From contig CAILYC010000001.1 of assembly GCA_903838355.1 (NCBI GenBank), positions 1 through 64,000 on the forward strand: 64,000 nt of DNA. The letters are read 5' to 3'. The position numbers and the translations under genes are program-made. The notes under the pieces were generated by a model. That model did not search any database. It saw nothing but the letters and a program-made list of their open reading frames with translations, and had not been told where the DNA came from. This document shows positions 43,896-53,087 of this stretch, piece after piece (within the stretch, counting starts at the first letter, position 1; each line of letters begins with the position of its first letter). This stretch comes from an uncultured Burkholderiales bacterium (GTDB taxonomy: Bacteria > Pseudomonadota > Gammaproteobacteria > Burkholderiales > Burkholderiaceae_C).

Positions 43896-45283
43896 ACACC
43901 CTCACCACAACACCTTGGGCACCACGCTCAGCAAAGCGCAAAGCACCCCAAGAGCCACTGGAGCGCTTCACTCGGCTTGAAGCCTTGCCAGCGTGTTGGC
44001 AATGGAAAACCGAAGGCGATGCTGCCGGCCCCAAAAGCTGGGTGCTCATCCACCATGAGGTCAATGCTGCGACCGCTTTGCATTGGGCGAGACAAAATGT
44101 GGGCATGGTGTGGTTGTGCGATTTTCAAAACGCCAAGCAGTTGCTGGTGGCTTTGCAAAAACGCCTCGAGCCGCGCAAGCCCCAGCACGGGGTCAAACCC
44201 ACTGAATTTGACAGCCCAGAGGCCTCATCCCAAGCGTTTCATGTGCAACGCCTTCACCGCTCAGAGCACCTAAAAATCCTGAGCAAACTGCTCATTCCCA
44301 TTCAGGGCGATTACACCATTGGCTTGCATCGCGCACCGCTTGTGCACGATGTTTTGGCGGCAGTTTGGGGTCAACCGCTTAAAGCCGAGGTCAAGCCGAC
44401 TTCATCCCCTGTTTTAACTGCGCCCACTGTTGACGCTCCCGCGGCAGCTCCAATGCTTGAAGACACCCCTCTCACGCTGGTGTCCTTAAAGGAACTCCTT
44501 GGCTACATTGGCGCCCACGAGTGGCACAAAAAAGGGCTCCCCATTCCCGCTTTAAGCACGGCCGTGTCGTCTTCTCAGAATGCGCGCAAGCCCCCGGAGG
44601 AAGCCCCGCGCATTTACCCGCACTATGGTGTGTTCTCACCGGTGCGCGGCGAATACTTGAACTTGGTGAAAACCGCCCCCTTGCCCCGCGCTTTGGAAAA
44701 CCACTCGGTGGCCCAAGACGTGGGGGTGGGCACCGGTGTGTTGAGTGCTATTTTGCTCTCCCGAGGTGTGAAGCGCATCATTGCCACCGACACCCAGTCG
44801 CGTGCCATTGAATGCGCGCAGGACAATTTCTCGCGTTTGGGTTTGAGCGAGCGCGTGCAAGTGCTGCAAACCTCCCTTTTTGCCGATGAACTCACGCCTT
44901 TGGTGGTGTGCAACCCGCCGTGGCTGCCGGGCAAGGCCAGAAGCCCCATGGAGCGGGCGATTTTTGATCCTGAGAGCTCCATGCTCAAAGGTTTTTTGAA
45001 TGGTTTGCGCTCCCATTTGAGCCCCCAAGGCGAGGGCTGGCTCATCATGTCAGACTTGGCCGAAAGACTCGGTCTCAGGGCCCCAGGCGAGCTCTTGGGC
45101 TGGATTGAAAGTGCCGGACTGGAGGTGGTGGGTCAACTCAAAGCCCAAGCCGTTCACCCCAAATCCACCGACACCAGCGATGCGTTTTATCAAGCGCGCC
45201 AAGGCGAGACCACTTCGTTGTGGCGGCTGCAAGCGCGTTCAACCTCCTCTTCTCATGAATCCTCACCCACCCAAGCCACCTGA
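43892..45283 (+). CDS. class I SAM-dependent methyltransferase (small-domain type)
   Basis: 463-residue methyltransferase. The catalytic half has the SAM loop DVGVGTGVLSAILLSRG and NPPW in VCNPPWLPGKARSP, the motif of enzymes that methylate N or exocyclic amino groups (PrmC, RsmC, TrmN6 groups). The N-terminal 230 residues are poorly conserved with a Pro/Ala-rich stretch (about 170-195). It starts with TTG at 43892, overlapping the upstream stop (TTGA). The target (protein glutamine, rRNA or tRNA) is unclear. Confidence 0.82.
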   Translation: MNTLTTTPWAPRSAKRKAPQEPLERFTRLEALPACWQWKTEGDAAGPKSWVLIHHEVNAATALHWARQNVGMVWLCDFQNAKQLLVALQKRLEPRKPQHGVKPTEFDSPEASSQAFHVQRLHRSEHLKILSKLLIPIQGDYTIGLHRAPLVHDVLAAVWGQPLKAEVKPTSSPVLTAPTVDAPAAAPMLEDTPLTLVSLKELLGYIGAHEWHKKGLPIPALSTAVSSSQNARKPPEEAPRIYPHYGVFSPVRGEYLNLVKTAPLPRALENHSVAQDVGVGTGVLSAILLSRGVKRIIATDTQSRAIECAQDNFSRLGLSERVQVLQTSLFADELTPLVVCNPPWLPGKARSPMERAIFDPESSMLKGFLNGLRSHLSPQGEGWLIMSDLAERLGLRAPGELLGWIESAGLEVVGQLKAQAVHPKSTDTSDAFYQARQGETTSLWRLQARSTSSSHESSPTQAT

Positions 45284-45941
45284 AACCACGGTCAACGTTC
45301 CCCGAGTGAAGGAAAAACCCTCTTCGGTCTTTAAAAATACCCAAGCGCAGTACTGGGACGAGCGCTACCAGTCGGTGCCGTGGGCCTATGGCCAAGAGCC
45401 CAATGATTTTTTGCTTCAAGAAGTTGAGTCCTTGGGCTCCCTCTGGGGCAACTTCTCAGGTCGACGGGTGCTGTGTCTGGCCGATGGGGAAGGCAGAAAT
45501 GGTGTGCATTTGGCCCGACTGGGTTTTACCGTCACCTGCCTAGACTTCTCAAACCAAGCCCGCGCAAAGGCCTTGCGCTGGGCCGAGCAGTGCGGCGTTG
45601 AGCTTGACTACCCTTTGGTGGACTTGAATGGATATGAATTTGAGCCGCAAGCTTGGGACTTGATCGTGTCGATTTTTTTCCAACCCCCAGCACCCACCCG
45701 TGAGCGCTTGTACGCGGGTTTGAGCCATGCCCTAAAGGATCAGGGGCGTTTTATTTTGGAAGCCAAGCACGACAGCACCAACGCAAAAAGTGAGCGTTAC
45801 CCGGGAGGGCTTACCCTGCAACAAAACATCAAACCGCTGCAAGCGGTAAGGGTCAAGGACTGTGTGCGCACCCTCAATGAAGGACCCTTTCACCAAGGGT
45901 CTCATCAGGTCACGCAACTTCACGCCCAAAAAATGGCGTGA
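45255..45941 (+). CDS. class I SAM-dependent methyltransferase (TehB-like)
   Basis: 228-residue methyltransferase. AQYWDERYQSVPWAYGQEPN and the SAM site VLCLADGEGRNGVHLARLG resemble TehB/thiopurine-type enzymes that act on small or metalloid substrates. The substrate is unknown. ATG 45255 lies inside the end of the previous gene (overlap of 29 bases), so the two methyltransferases are probably co-transcribed. Confidence 0.85.
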   Translation: MNPHPPKPPETTVNVPRVKEKPSSVFKNTQAQYWDERYQSVPWAYGQEPNDFLLQEVESLGSLWGNFSGRRVLCLADGEGRNGVHLARLGFTVTCLDFSNQARAKALRWAEQCGVELDYPLVDLNGYEFEPQAWDLIVSIFFQPPAPTRERLYAGLSHALKDQGRFILEAKHDSTNAKSERYPGGLTLQQNIKPLQAVRVKDCVRTLNEGPFHQGSHQVTQLHAQKMA

Positions 45942-46039
45942 GACCTGGCCTATGGCCTCTTAAGGCCCCACCAGGCCGCAGGGGCGCCCAAGTGGGTTGA
46001 TAAGTGGGTTGGTGAGCGCCTTGACAGACTTTATCGGCT

Positions 46040-47800
46040 TTATCTGCTTTTGGGCTTGAAGCTTTTGGAAGGTGCGCCCTTGTGGGCCGTGGCCTTGTGG
46101 GGTGCCGCACCGCGTGGAGCAAACACATCACGGGGTGCAAAGTCCCGACCAGCGTTGGATCTGGGGGCACCGTCTCTTGGGGCAAAATCTCTTGGAGCAC
46201 TGTCTCGGGGCCCCGCATCTCGAAAGCCGCCCTCTCTGGGTGCACTGTCTCTGGCGCCAGCAAAACCGTCACGGTATCCACCACCACCACCAAAGGGACG
46301 GCCTCGGCCTCTTGGTGGAGCTCCACGGCGCGAGTCATCAAAACCACGCGGTCTTTCGCTTCGCTGAGAAGGCTCCAGGCCAGCGATGACTTCGGTGGGC
46401 AAGGGTTGGCGTGTGAAGTGTTCGATGTCTTGAATTTTGCGACGATCCCTGAACTCGGCAAAGGTGACCGCCAAGCCATCGCGCCCAGCACGGCCGGTGC
46501 GGCCAATGCGGTGGGTGTAGTCTTCGCTCTTCATCGGCAGACCGTAGTTGAAGACGTGGGAGATGGAAGGCACATCAATGCCCCTGGCGGCCACGTCAGT
46601 GGCCACCAAAAACTGCACCTGACCGTTGCGCAGCGCCATCAAACGTCTATTTCTCAAGCCTTGGCTCAAAGCACCATGCAAGGCGACAGCAGAAAAACCC
46701 GTTTGTTGCAAATCAGCCGCCAAGCCATCGCACTCCACCTGGGTGCTGGCAAACACGATGGCTTGCTCGATGCTGGTGTCCCTGAGCCAATGGTCCAAAA
46801 GTTTTCTTTTGTGCTGCGAGTTGTCTGCCCAAAACAGCAGCTGTTTGATGTTGCTGTGGCGCTCTTGAGGGGTGTCAATTTGAATGTGCTGGGGCTTTCT
46901 CATCACGCGTGCGGCCAAACTTTGAATGCGAGGCGCAAAGGTGGCGCTGAACATCATGGTTTGGCGACGCTCAATGGTGAGCTGATTGATTTCAGCCAAG
47001 TCGTCGGAAAAGCCCAAATCCAACATGCGATCGGCCTCATCGACCACGAGGAACTGAACGTCCTCGAGTTTGATGTGCATGGAGCGCTGCAGATCGATCA
47101 AGCGACCTGGCGTTGCCACCACGAGGTCGGCATTTTGCAATTTTGCAATTTGCAAAGCATAGGGCATGCCGCCAACCACCGTGGCCACACGAATGCCTTT
47201 GCAATGCTTGACAAAGCCAATGGCGTCATGGGCCACTTGCTGAGCGAGCTCGCGGGTTGGACACAACACCAAAGCGCCCGGTGTCGCGGCCTTGAAGTGA
47301 CGGGGATTGGTGGGGTCTTTGCGCTTGGCACGCTTGGGTGGCGGTGTGCCGGCAGCCACGGCAGCAGCCACTTGCGCATCAAAGGCTTGGGCTTCGGCGA
47401 TTTCTTTCTCACGCGATTGCTGCAACAAGGTTTGAATGACGGGCATCAAAAATGCCGCCGTCTTGCCACTTCCGGTTTGCGAAGAAACCATCAAATCGGT
47501 ATGCCCACCATCAACAGAGTTTTTCATCGCCAAGGGGATCACCTTGACTTGAACAGCCGTGGGGGCCGTGTAGCCAAGGTCAAACACAGCGGCCACGAGC
47601 TCACGGGCCAAACCCAAGGCTTGAAAGGGGTTGGGCTGGGTCTCTTTGGGAGGGCTGGGTTCGGGGGTGAGTTCAGGGCTGGCCTGAACAGTGGCCTCAC
47701 TCAAAGTCTCTTCTATTAAAGGGGCTTTGGCGTGGTCTTCACGGGAATTGGTTTCAGATTGGGCAATAGCGTTGCTATCGATCTCGAGAGAATCGTACAT
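46040..47800 (-). CDS. second DEAD-box RNA helicase
   Basis: 586-residue helicase. The core has SSQTGSGKTAAFLMP, PTRELAQQ, TPGRLIDL, DEADRMLD, SATFAPR, ATDVAARGIDV and HRIGRTGRAG. An insert of about 25 residues after the Q motif and Walker A (QQSREKEIAEAQAFDAQVAA) carries Ala-rich helix. The C-terminus is built of degenerate Arg/Asp/Pro units (RDSAPREGG, RDFAPRDGAPR), an RNA-binding tail. Start ATG 47800 is set by GTGGAG upstream. It differs from the 26.8 kb rhlE copy in tail and insert, so they are not a recent duplication. Confidence 0.92.
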   Translation of the reverse strand: MYDSLEIDSNAIAQSETNSREDHAKAPLIEETLSEATVQASPELTPEPSPPKETQPNPFQALGLARELVAAVFDLGYTAPTAVQVKVIPLAMKNSVDGGHTDLMVSSQTGSGKTAAFLMPVIQTLLQQSREKEIAEAQAFDAQVAAAVAAGTPPPKRAKRKDPTNPRHFKAATPGALVLCPTRELAQQVAHDAIGFVKHCKGIRVATVVGGMPYALQIAKLQNADLVVATPGRLIDLQRSMHIKLEDVQFLVVDEADRMLDLGFSDDLAEINQLTIERRQTMMFSATFAPRIQSLAARVMRKPQHIQIDTPQERHSNIKQLLFWADNSQHKRKLLDHWLRDTSIEQAIVFASTQVECDGLAADLQQTGFSAVALHGALSQGLRNRRLMALRNGQVQFLVATDVAARGIDVPSISHVFNYGLPMKSEDYTHRIGRTGRAGRDGLAVTFAEFRDRRKIQDIEHFTRQPLPTEVIAGLEPSQRSERPRGFDDSRRGAPPRGRGRPFGGGGGYRDGFAGARDSAPREGGFRDAGPRDSAPRDFAPRDGAPRSNAGRDFAPRDVFAPRGAAPHKATAHKGAPSKSFKPKSR

Positions 47801-48098
47801 GTTTACTCCACTCACCAACGGGTGAGGGCTCCATCAAAGGTTGTGACAACATCAACCTTCAAACAAAGCACAGCGCTAAAGGATCATTGATCCAAGCGAT
47901 TTTGGTAAACCAGTTCGGAATACCCAAGGTGTGAGGTAGATGCGCGAGTTCGTCATCGAGGACGAACTCAAGGATTATGACACAGGCTCGGGTTTTTACC
48001 AAGTACTATTTGTGTTGTCTTCAATGGCGTGTTGTTGGACCCTGAACTCAAACACCAAGTCCTGCAAAACGCGTGGACTTGTCTAGGCGGCAAGCCCA
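47801..48098 (-). promoter_or_regulatory. leader region of the second helicase with a 9-bp hairpin
   Basis: 298 bases between orn and the helicase, which is transcribed leftwards. The perfect inverted repeat GAGTTCGTC / GACGAACTC (47946-47954 with 47961-47969) is about 150 bases before the start; a weaker repeat GGTTGTGACAACATCAACC lies nearer the start. No T-run follows the hairpin. Confidence 0.4.
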
Positions 48099-48737
48099 TC
48101 AGAGCTGAATAAAATGCTCGCGGTAGTGGATCAACTCTTCAATGGACTCGTGCACATCGGCCAAGGCCGTGTGCTTTTGTTGTTTTTTAAACGAACTGTA
48201 GGCCGACGGCTTCCAGCGCTTGGCCAATTCTTTCAAGGTGCTCACATCCAAATTGCGGTAGTGCAACCAGCCTTCGAATTGAGGCATGAATTTCACCAAA
48301 AACCGTCGGTCTTGGCTGATGGTGTTGCCACACAAAGGCGAAGAAGATTTGGGCACATAGCGCTTGATAAAGGCGAGCAACTCTTGCTCGGCTTGGGCCT
48401 CATCCAAAGTCGACGCACGCACGCGATCGATCAATCCGCTTTTGCCATGGGTGGATTTGTTCCAGTTGTCCATCTTGGACAACAATTCCTCGGACTGATG
48501 GATCACCAAAACAGGACCCTCGATGCGGGGGGTGAGTTGTGGGCCCGTGATCACCACCGCAATTTCAATGAGCCGCTCACGCTCGGGGTCCAAGCCCGTC
48601 ATCTCACAATCAACCCAGACCAAATTTTGATCCGACTTGGCCAGCTCGTTGGCAGGCCCATCGCCAGTGGCGCTGAGCGCCTTTGGGGTTGAGGGATGCG
48701 CAGTCGCAATGCTTGGGGTGTCGTGGACTTGTTTCAT
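48099..48737 (-). CDS. orn: oligoribonuclease
   Basis: DEDDh 3'-5' exonuclease (212 aa) that degrades 2-5 nt RNAs and c-di-GMP breakdown products. D43 and E45 lie in [22 protein letters not shown] and [14 protein letters not shown] supply the further acidic residues and histidine. The first 35 residues are a Pro/Ser-rich extension absent from E. coli Orn (181 aa). ATG 48737 has GGAG close upstream; a conserved core would begin only near residue 36. Confidence 0.95.
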   Translation of the reverse strand: MKQVHDTPSIATAHPSTPKALSATGDGPANELAKSDQNLVWVDCEMTGLDPERERLIEIAVVITGPQLTPRIEGPVLVIHQSEELLSKMDNWNKSTHGKSGLIDRVRASTLDEAQAEQELLAFIKRYVPKSSSPLCGNTISQDRRFLVKFMPQFEGWLHYRNLDVSTLKELAKRWKPSAYSSFKKQQKHTALADVHESIEELIHYREHFIQL

Positions 48738-48854
48738 GCTCCCGATTGTCGCGCATCCGGCAGGTATTTTTTCAGCGCCCTCATCCCCCGGTGTTTTAAA
48801 GTGTCCCGATAAGCCTCTCAAGCCCCAAGCTTTGACGCTGGGGAGGAACCCGCT

Positions 48855-48932
48855 TTGTGGGTTGGGCTTGTGGGTTGGCCTTGTGGGTTGGGCTTGTGGG
48901 CTAGCCTAGTGGGCTGGCCTAGTGGTGTGGCC
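48855..48932. repeat. six 13-bp tandem repeats upstream of the M48 peptidase gene
   Basis: Six contiguous units of 13 bases with consensus TTGTGGGTTGGSC (first three nearly identical, the last three drifting to TAGTGGGCTGGCC). The array ends 52 bases before the peptidase start, in its promoter or leader, and lies 117 bases from the divergent orn start. A unit of 13 changes both spacing and reading frame when copies are gained or lost. Confidence 0.85.
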
Positions 48933-48984
48933 ACAGGAGTTGCGGGTCTTGGAGAGAAGGGGCAAATGGCTTTAAACTCTGGGG

Positions 48985-50253
48985 ATGAATCCATCCCTGA
49001 ACATGACCCTAGCCTTCGCCGTGGCGCTTTTATTTAATCTCGCCATCAAAATCGGCCTCATGACGCGACAAAACAAATGCGTGTTGATGAACCGCTTCCA
49101 GGTCCCTGCGGCTTTCGAGAGCACCATCACCTTGGCCGCTCACCAAAAGGCAGCCGACTACACATTGGCCAAATCCAAGATCGCCTTTTGGGATTTGTTT
49201 TTAGAGATCTTGGTGATCGTGGCCTGGACGCTCTTGGGCGGCATCAATGCGCTCAACCAAGCCTTGGTGTCTTGGCTGGGTTTGGGCCTCGTGCAAGAGA
49301 CCACCTTCATCCTGAGTTTTGTGTTCATCTCTGGCCTCATCAACTTGCCCCTGTCTTGGATCCAAACATTTGTCATTGAAGAGCGCTTTGGTTTCAACAA
49401 GCTCACGGTGAAGCTTTGGCTCACCGACATGATCAAAGGCGTCTTGCTCGGCTTGGTCTTGGGCGTGCCCCTCATCGCCCTTATTTTGTGGCTGATGGAG
49501 GTGGGGGGGGCGAGTTGGTGGATCAAGGCGTGGCTGGCCTTGGTGGGCTTTCAACTGCTCATGATTTGGATTGCCCCCACCTTTTTGATGCCACTCTTTA
49601 ACAAGTTCACCCCTTTGAGCGACGACGCCCTCAAAGAGCGCATCTCCTCGCTCATGGACCGCTCGGGCTTCAAAGCAAAAGGTTTTTTTGTGATGGATGG
49701 CTCCAAAAGATCGGCCCATTCCAATGCTTTTTTCACCGGTTTTGGCAGCAGCAAACGGGTGGTGTTTTTCGACACCTTGCTCGAGCAATTGAGTGCCGAC
49801 GAGATGGAAGCCGTGTTGGCCCATGAGTTAGGGCACTTCAAGCACATGCACCTCATTAAAATGATGGCCATCAATTTTTGTTTGACGCTTTTGGGCTTTG
49901 CCGTGCTGGGCTTTGTCATGCAACAATCTTGGTTTTACACAGGACTGGGCGTCACACCCAATCTTCAAGGATTCAGCCCGAGTGGCAACAATGCCTTGGC
50001 CTTGATCCTTTTCACCTTGGTCACCCCTTTGGTCACCTTCATCAGCACACCGGTGTCGAGTTGGCGCTCTCGAGTGCAAGAATTCGAGGCCGATGCCTAT
50101 GCAGGCCAACACGCCAATGCCGAGCACTTGGCCAGTGCACTTACCAAGCTCTACACTGACAACGCCTCAACACTCACGCCCGACCCTTGGTATGCGGCTT
50201 TTTATTACTCTCACCCCCCTGCAACTGAGCGTTTGGCGCGAATGCGCGCATGA
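48985..50253 (+). CDS. M48 zinc metallopeptidase (Ste24-like)
   Basis: 422-residue inner-membrane protease of the CAAX prenyl protease 1 / Ste24 family. Zinc motif HELGH at 280-284; the third ligand is in EFEADAYA near 361. About seven transmembrane helices surround it (for example near 8-24, 70-92, 105-128, 150-172, 184-200). Family members clip membrane proteins and clear blocked translocons. It overlaps rsgA by 4 bases (ATGA). The 13-bp repeat array lies just upstream. Confidence 0.93.
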   Translation: MNPSLNMTLAFAVALLFNLAIKIGLMTRQNKCVLMNRFQVPAAFESTITLAAHQKAADYTLAKSKIAFWDLFLEILVIVAWTLLGGINALNQALVSWLGLGLVQETTFILSFVFISGLINLPLSWIQTFVIEERFGFNKLTVKLWLTDMIKGVLLGLVLGVPLIALILWLMEVGGASWWIKAWLALVGFQLLMIWIAPTFLMPLFNKFTPLSDDALKERISSLMDRSGFKAKGFFVMDGSKRSAHSNAFFTGFGSSKRVVFFDTLLEQLSADEMEAVLAHELGHFKHMHLIKMMAINFCLTLLGFAVLGFVMQQSWFYTGLGVTPNLQGFSPSGNNALALILFTLVTPLVTFISTPVSSWRSRVQEFEADAYAGQHANAEHLASALTKLYTDNASTLTPDPWYAAFYYSHPPATERLARMRA

Positions 50254-51143
50254 AACAACTCGGACTGGTCGTGTCCGGTCACGGCCGCCATGTCATGGTG
50301 GAAAGCCCCGATGGGAGCAGGCGAATTTGCCGCTCCAAAGGCAAGAAGTCAGGGGCCTTGGTGGGGGACCGGGTGTGGTGGACACCCACCGAGGACGAAG
50401 GCACCATTGAGCGCATTGAGGACAGGCGCAACGAGTTTTATCGACAAGATGAACTGCGCACCAAGTCCTTTGCTGCCAACATTGACCAGTTGCTGATTTT
50501 GCTTGCGGCCGAACCCGAATTCTCCGAGACCCAACTCACCCGCGCCCTCATTTCTGCGCAAGCCGCACAAATCAAAGCACTCATCGTGCTCAACAAATCC
50601 GACCTCAAGGTTCCCTTTGAACAGGCCTGGGAGCGACTCAAGGTCTACCCTGCCATGGGATACGGCCTGTTTGCTTTGTCCTTAAAGGACGACCACCCCT
50701 CTTATGACGTCTTGTTTGAGTCGCTCAAGGGCCAGATGACTTTGATTTTGGGGCCCTCAGGCGTTGGCAAGAGCACGTTCATCAACACCGCCATCCCCAG
50801 TGCACAAATCGCCACCCAAGAAATATCTCAAGCCCTCAATTCCGGTAAGCACACCACCACCGCGACGAATTTGTATTGGGTCGATGAGGAGCACCAAACC
50901 GCGCTCATTGATTCACCAGGATTTCAGTCTTTTGGCATCCATCAAATTGCGGCCAATGAGTTGAGCCACTTCATGCCCGACTTCAAGACCCATGTGCAAA
51001 GCTGTCGCTTTTACAATTGCACCCATTTGCACGAACCCAACTGTGGCGTGCAAGAGGCCTTGGCCCAAGGACTGATCCAAGCCTCGCGCTACAAAATCTA
51101 TCAACAGCTTTTTGAAGAATTGAGTCAGGCTCGCACGTTTTAA
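50250..51143 (+). CDS. rsgA: ribosome small subunit-dependent GTPase A
   Basis: Circularly permuted GTPase (297 aa) for late 30S maturation. Order: OB-fold (1-70), NKSD at 115-118 (G4), then GPSGVGKS at 168-175 (G1), DSPGFQSFG (G3) and a C-terminal zinc finger SCRFYNCTHLHEPNC. The permuted order is the hallmark of RsgA. Start overlaps the peptidase stop. Confidence 0.95.
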   Translation: MKQLGLVVSGHGRHVMVESPDGSRRICRSKGKKSGALVGDRVWWTPTEDEGTIERIEDRRNEFYRQDELRTKSFAANIDQLLILLAAEPEFSETQLTRALISAQAAQIKALIVLNKSDLKVPFEQAWERLKVYPAMGYGLFALSLKDDHPSYDVLFESLKGQMTLILGPSGVGKSTFINTAIPSAQIATQEISQALNSGKHTTTATNLYWVDEEHQTALIDSPGFQSFGIHQIAANELSHFMPDFKTHVQSCRFYNCTHLHEPNCGVQEALAQGLIQASRYKIYQQLFEELSQARTF

Positions 51144-51168
51144 ATGGGCTGGTCGATGGCCCGCGGGC

Positions 51169-52191
51169 CTATCCCAACAACCTTGCCAAGCTCAGCAGTG
51201 TCAGTAAAACAAACCACATCACCACGGTTCTCCACACCAGGCCCACCACGCTCTTGAGGTGATGGAGTTGAGGCTCTTGCCCTGTGACCGAATCCAGACT
51301 CGCCTCATTCGCTTGCACCCAAGCCGCTCCCCCTAGGCGCAGCCCCAAGGCGCCGGCAGTGGCGGCCACCACCACACCGTCGTTGTCATCGGGGTCTAGC
51401 GCGGTGCGAACTCGCCAACTCTCAATGGCATCTTCAAAATTGCCCACGACTGCAAATGACAGCGCCGTGGCCCTGCTCGATAGCCAATCCAGGCGTCGCC
51501 AACCCGAGTGACTCCACTCGCGCAAAGACTCGCTCACCCAGTCGTGATCAAAGTGCTCATCTCGACCCAAGTCTTGGGGCAATAGACCCAAGGCCAGTGG
51601 CTTCAATGCACTGTTGGCGTCGGGATCGGGCGCATGCTCAGGCCACATCCGGGCGAGCAAATGACCCATGCGATAGACCACGGCCCCAGTGGGACCGAGC
51701 CCTACACTGGCGAACAAGGAAAACCAAAACAAAACTCCAAAGACGTGCTGCTGAGCGGCCAAGACCGAATACTCGATGGACAAACGGATGATCTCGGGTT
51801 TGCTCAAGTCAGCGGTGTCGGCGCGCTGCCAGAGTGCCAACTTTTGCCGCGCGAGCGCCTCGTCTCCTGCTTCAAGTGCATCGCGAATTTCGGTAAAGTG
51901 GTGGCTGAATTGCCGAAAACCCAAGGTGGCATACAAAACCAAAACGCTCCAGATCATCGCAGCGATCCAGCCCAAGCTCCACCACAAAATCCAGTGCAAG
52001 GTGAGCACTGCAAGTGCAGGAGCACCCACACTCAGGCACCAAATCAAGCGCGCATGATGAGACTGCCCCACATCCAAGTGGTGACCCAACCACTGGGCCA
52101 AGCGCGCGCTGGCGCTTTGAGCCCAGTTGCTGTCCTTTAAGGGACGCACTTGTTCAATGAGCAAGGCAAAAAGCAACGATAAAAGCGTCAT
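51169..52191 (-). CDS. CobD/CbiB-family membrane protein
   Basis: 340-residue membrane protein of the CbiB fold: about five hydrophobic segments, LLFALLIEQVRPL at the start and DPDDNDGVVVAATAGALGL near the end. CbiB attaches aminopropanol in cobalamin synthesis, but no other cobalamin genes are in the window; isolated betaproteobacterial members may have a different role, and AmpE is a distant relative. It lies 4 bases after the Nudix gene stop. Confidence 0.8.
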   Translation of the reverse strand: MTLLSLLFALLIEQVRPLKDSNWAQSASARLAQWLGHHLDVGQSHHARLIWCLSVGAPALAVLTLHWILWWSLGWIAAMIWSVLVLYATLGFRQFSHHFTEIRDALEAGDEALARQKLALWQRADTADLSKPEIIRLSIEYSVLAAQQHVFGVLFWFSLFASVGLGPTGAVVYRMGHLLARMWPEHAPDPDANSALKPLALGLLPQDLGRDEHFDHDWVSESLREWSHSGWRRLDWLSSRATALSFAVVGNFEDAIESWRVRTALDPDDNDGVVVAATAGALGLRLGGAAWVQANEASLDSVTGQEPQLHHLKSVVGLVWRTVVMWFVLLTLLSLARLLG

Positions 52192-52195
52192 GGCT

Positions 52196-52918
52196 TCATC
52201 TTAATGGCAAGCCTTCGTGCTGAGGCAAAGGATGCGCCAAAAAGGCATAAAAACTTCGAATCATGTTGGCCGTTGCCCCCCAAATGAAACGCTCTTGTTC
52301 GCCCTGCATGTACGGCATGGCGTACCACTCGCGCACTTGACCCTCATGGAGTGTCTGGCGACGTTGGTGATGGGCCGGGTTCATTAAAAAAGACAAAGGC
52401 ACCTCAAAAACTTGATCAACCTCACTGGCATTGGCCGAGATGACATGCTGTGGGCTGACCAAGGCCACCACCGGCGTGATGCGAAAGGCCGTTCCGGTCA
52501 CCAAGGGATTCAGACGACCCAGCACCGTGACCAGGTTCGGCGCCAAGCCCACCTCTTCATGGGCTTCGCGCAAGGCTGTGGCCTCGGCTGTCAGGTCCTC
52601 AGGGTCAACCTTGCCCCCAGGAAAGGCGATTTGACCCGAGTGCGTGGACAAATGCTGCGCGCGTTGGGTCAAAATGACCGTGAGCTCGGCTCTCTCAACC
52701 AACCCTAGCAAAACGGCCGCAGCCTTCAATGGCTTGTCTTGAATGCGCTGCTCATGGTTTTCTGTGAGTGTCAAGGCGCAGGCCTCTGGGCTGAGAAAGC
52801 GCGCACGAATGGATTCGACACTGAGCTCTTTTGAGCTCAAGGCCCTCAGGTGATGATCCACACCCAAAATGGGCGCCTTCAAGGGATCAAAGTGAGGAAT
52901 TTTTGACAAGGGCAGCAT
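52196..52918 (-). CDS. Nudix hydrolase, CoA pyrophosphatase type
   Basis: 240-residue Nudix enzyme. The Nudix box GGKVDPEDLTAEATALREAH-EEVGL fits G-x5-E-x7-R-E-U-x-E-E-x-G-U. The flanking AFPGG and LNPLVTGTAFRITPVV resemble NudL/YeaB enzymes that cleave CoA to phosphopantetheine and 3',5'-ADP. The first 60 residues are an extension. It is followed by the CbiB-type gene. Confidence 0.88.
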   Translation of the reverse strand: MLPLSKIPHFDPLKAPILGVDHHLRALSSKELSVESIRARFLSPEACALTLTENHEQRIQDKPLKAAAVLLGLVERAELTVILTQRAQHLSTHSGQIAFPGGKVDPEDLTAEATALREAHEEVGLAPNLVTVLGRLNPLVTGTAFRITPVVALVSPQHVISANASEVDQVFEVPLSFLMNPAHHQRRQTLHEGQVREWYAMPYMQGEQERFIWGATANMIRSFYAFLAHPLPQHEGLPLR

Positions 52919-53087
52919 GGCGCAGATGTTCAGGGTTGGGGAGCGTGCTCAAGGCTCAAGGACACACTATGGCAAAAAGCCGAGCTCGGGGTAACGAGAT
53001 CGGCTTTTGCGCTCCACTTGACCATCCACAAACCTCAGCATCCCAGCTTTTATCAAAGCTGAGCCAAGGCCCAAGACAAGGGAAAAA

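Noticed and set aside
46082-47719. 545-residue plus-strand open frame
   Set aside because: It is antisense to the DEAD-box helicase, whose motifs are complete. Composition is His/Gly/Gln-rich without family motifs, as expected of a shadow frame.
26799-47800. recent duplication of DEAD-box helicases
   Set aside because: The two proteins share only general helicase motifs; inserts, tails and leaders differ, so they are old paralogues.
48855-49037. 60-residue plus-strand frame over the 13-bp repeats
   Set aside because: The peptide ([13 protein letters not shown]...) only reflects the repeat unit and is out of frame with the peptidase gene.
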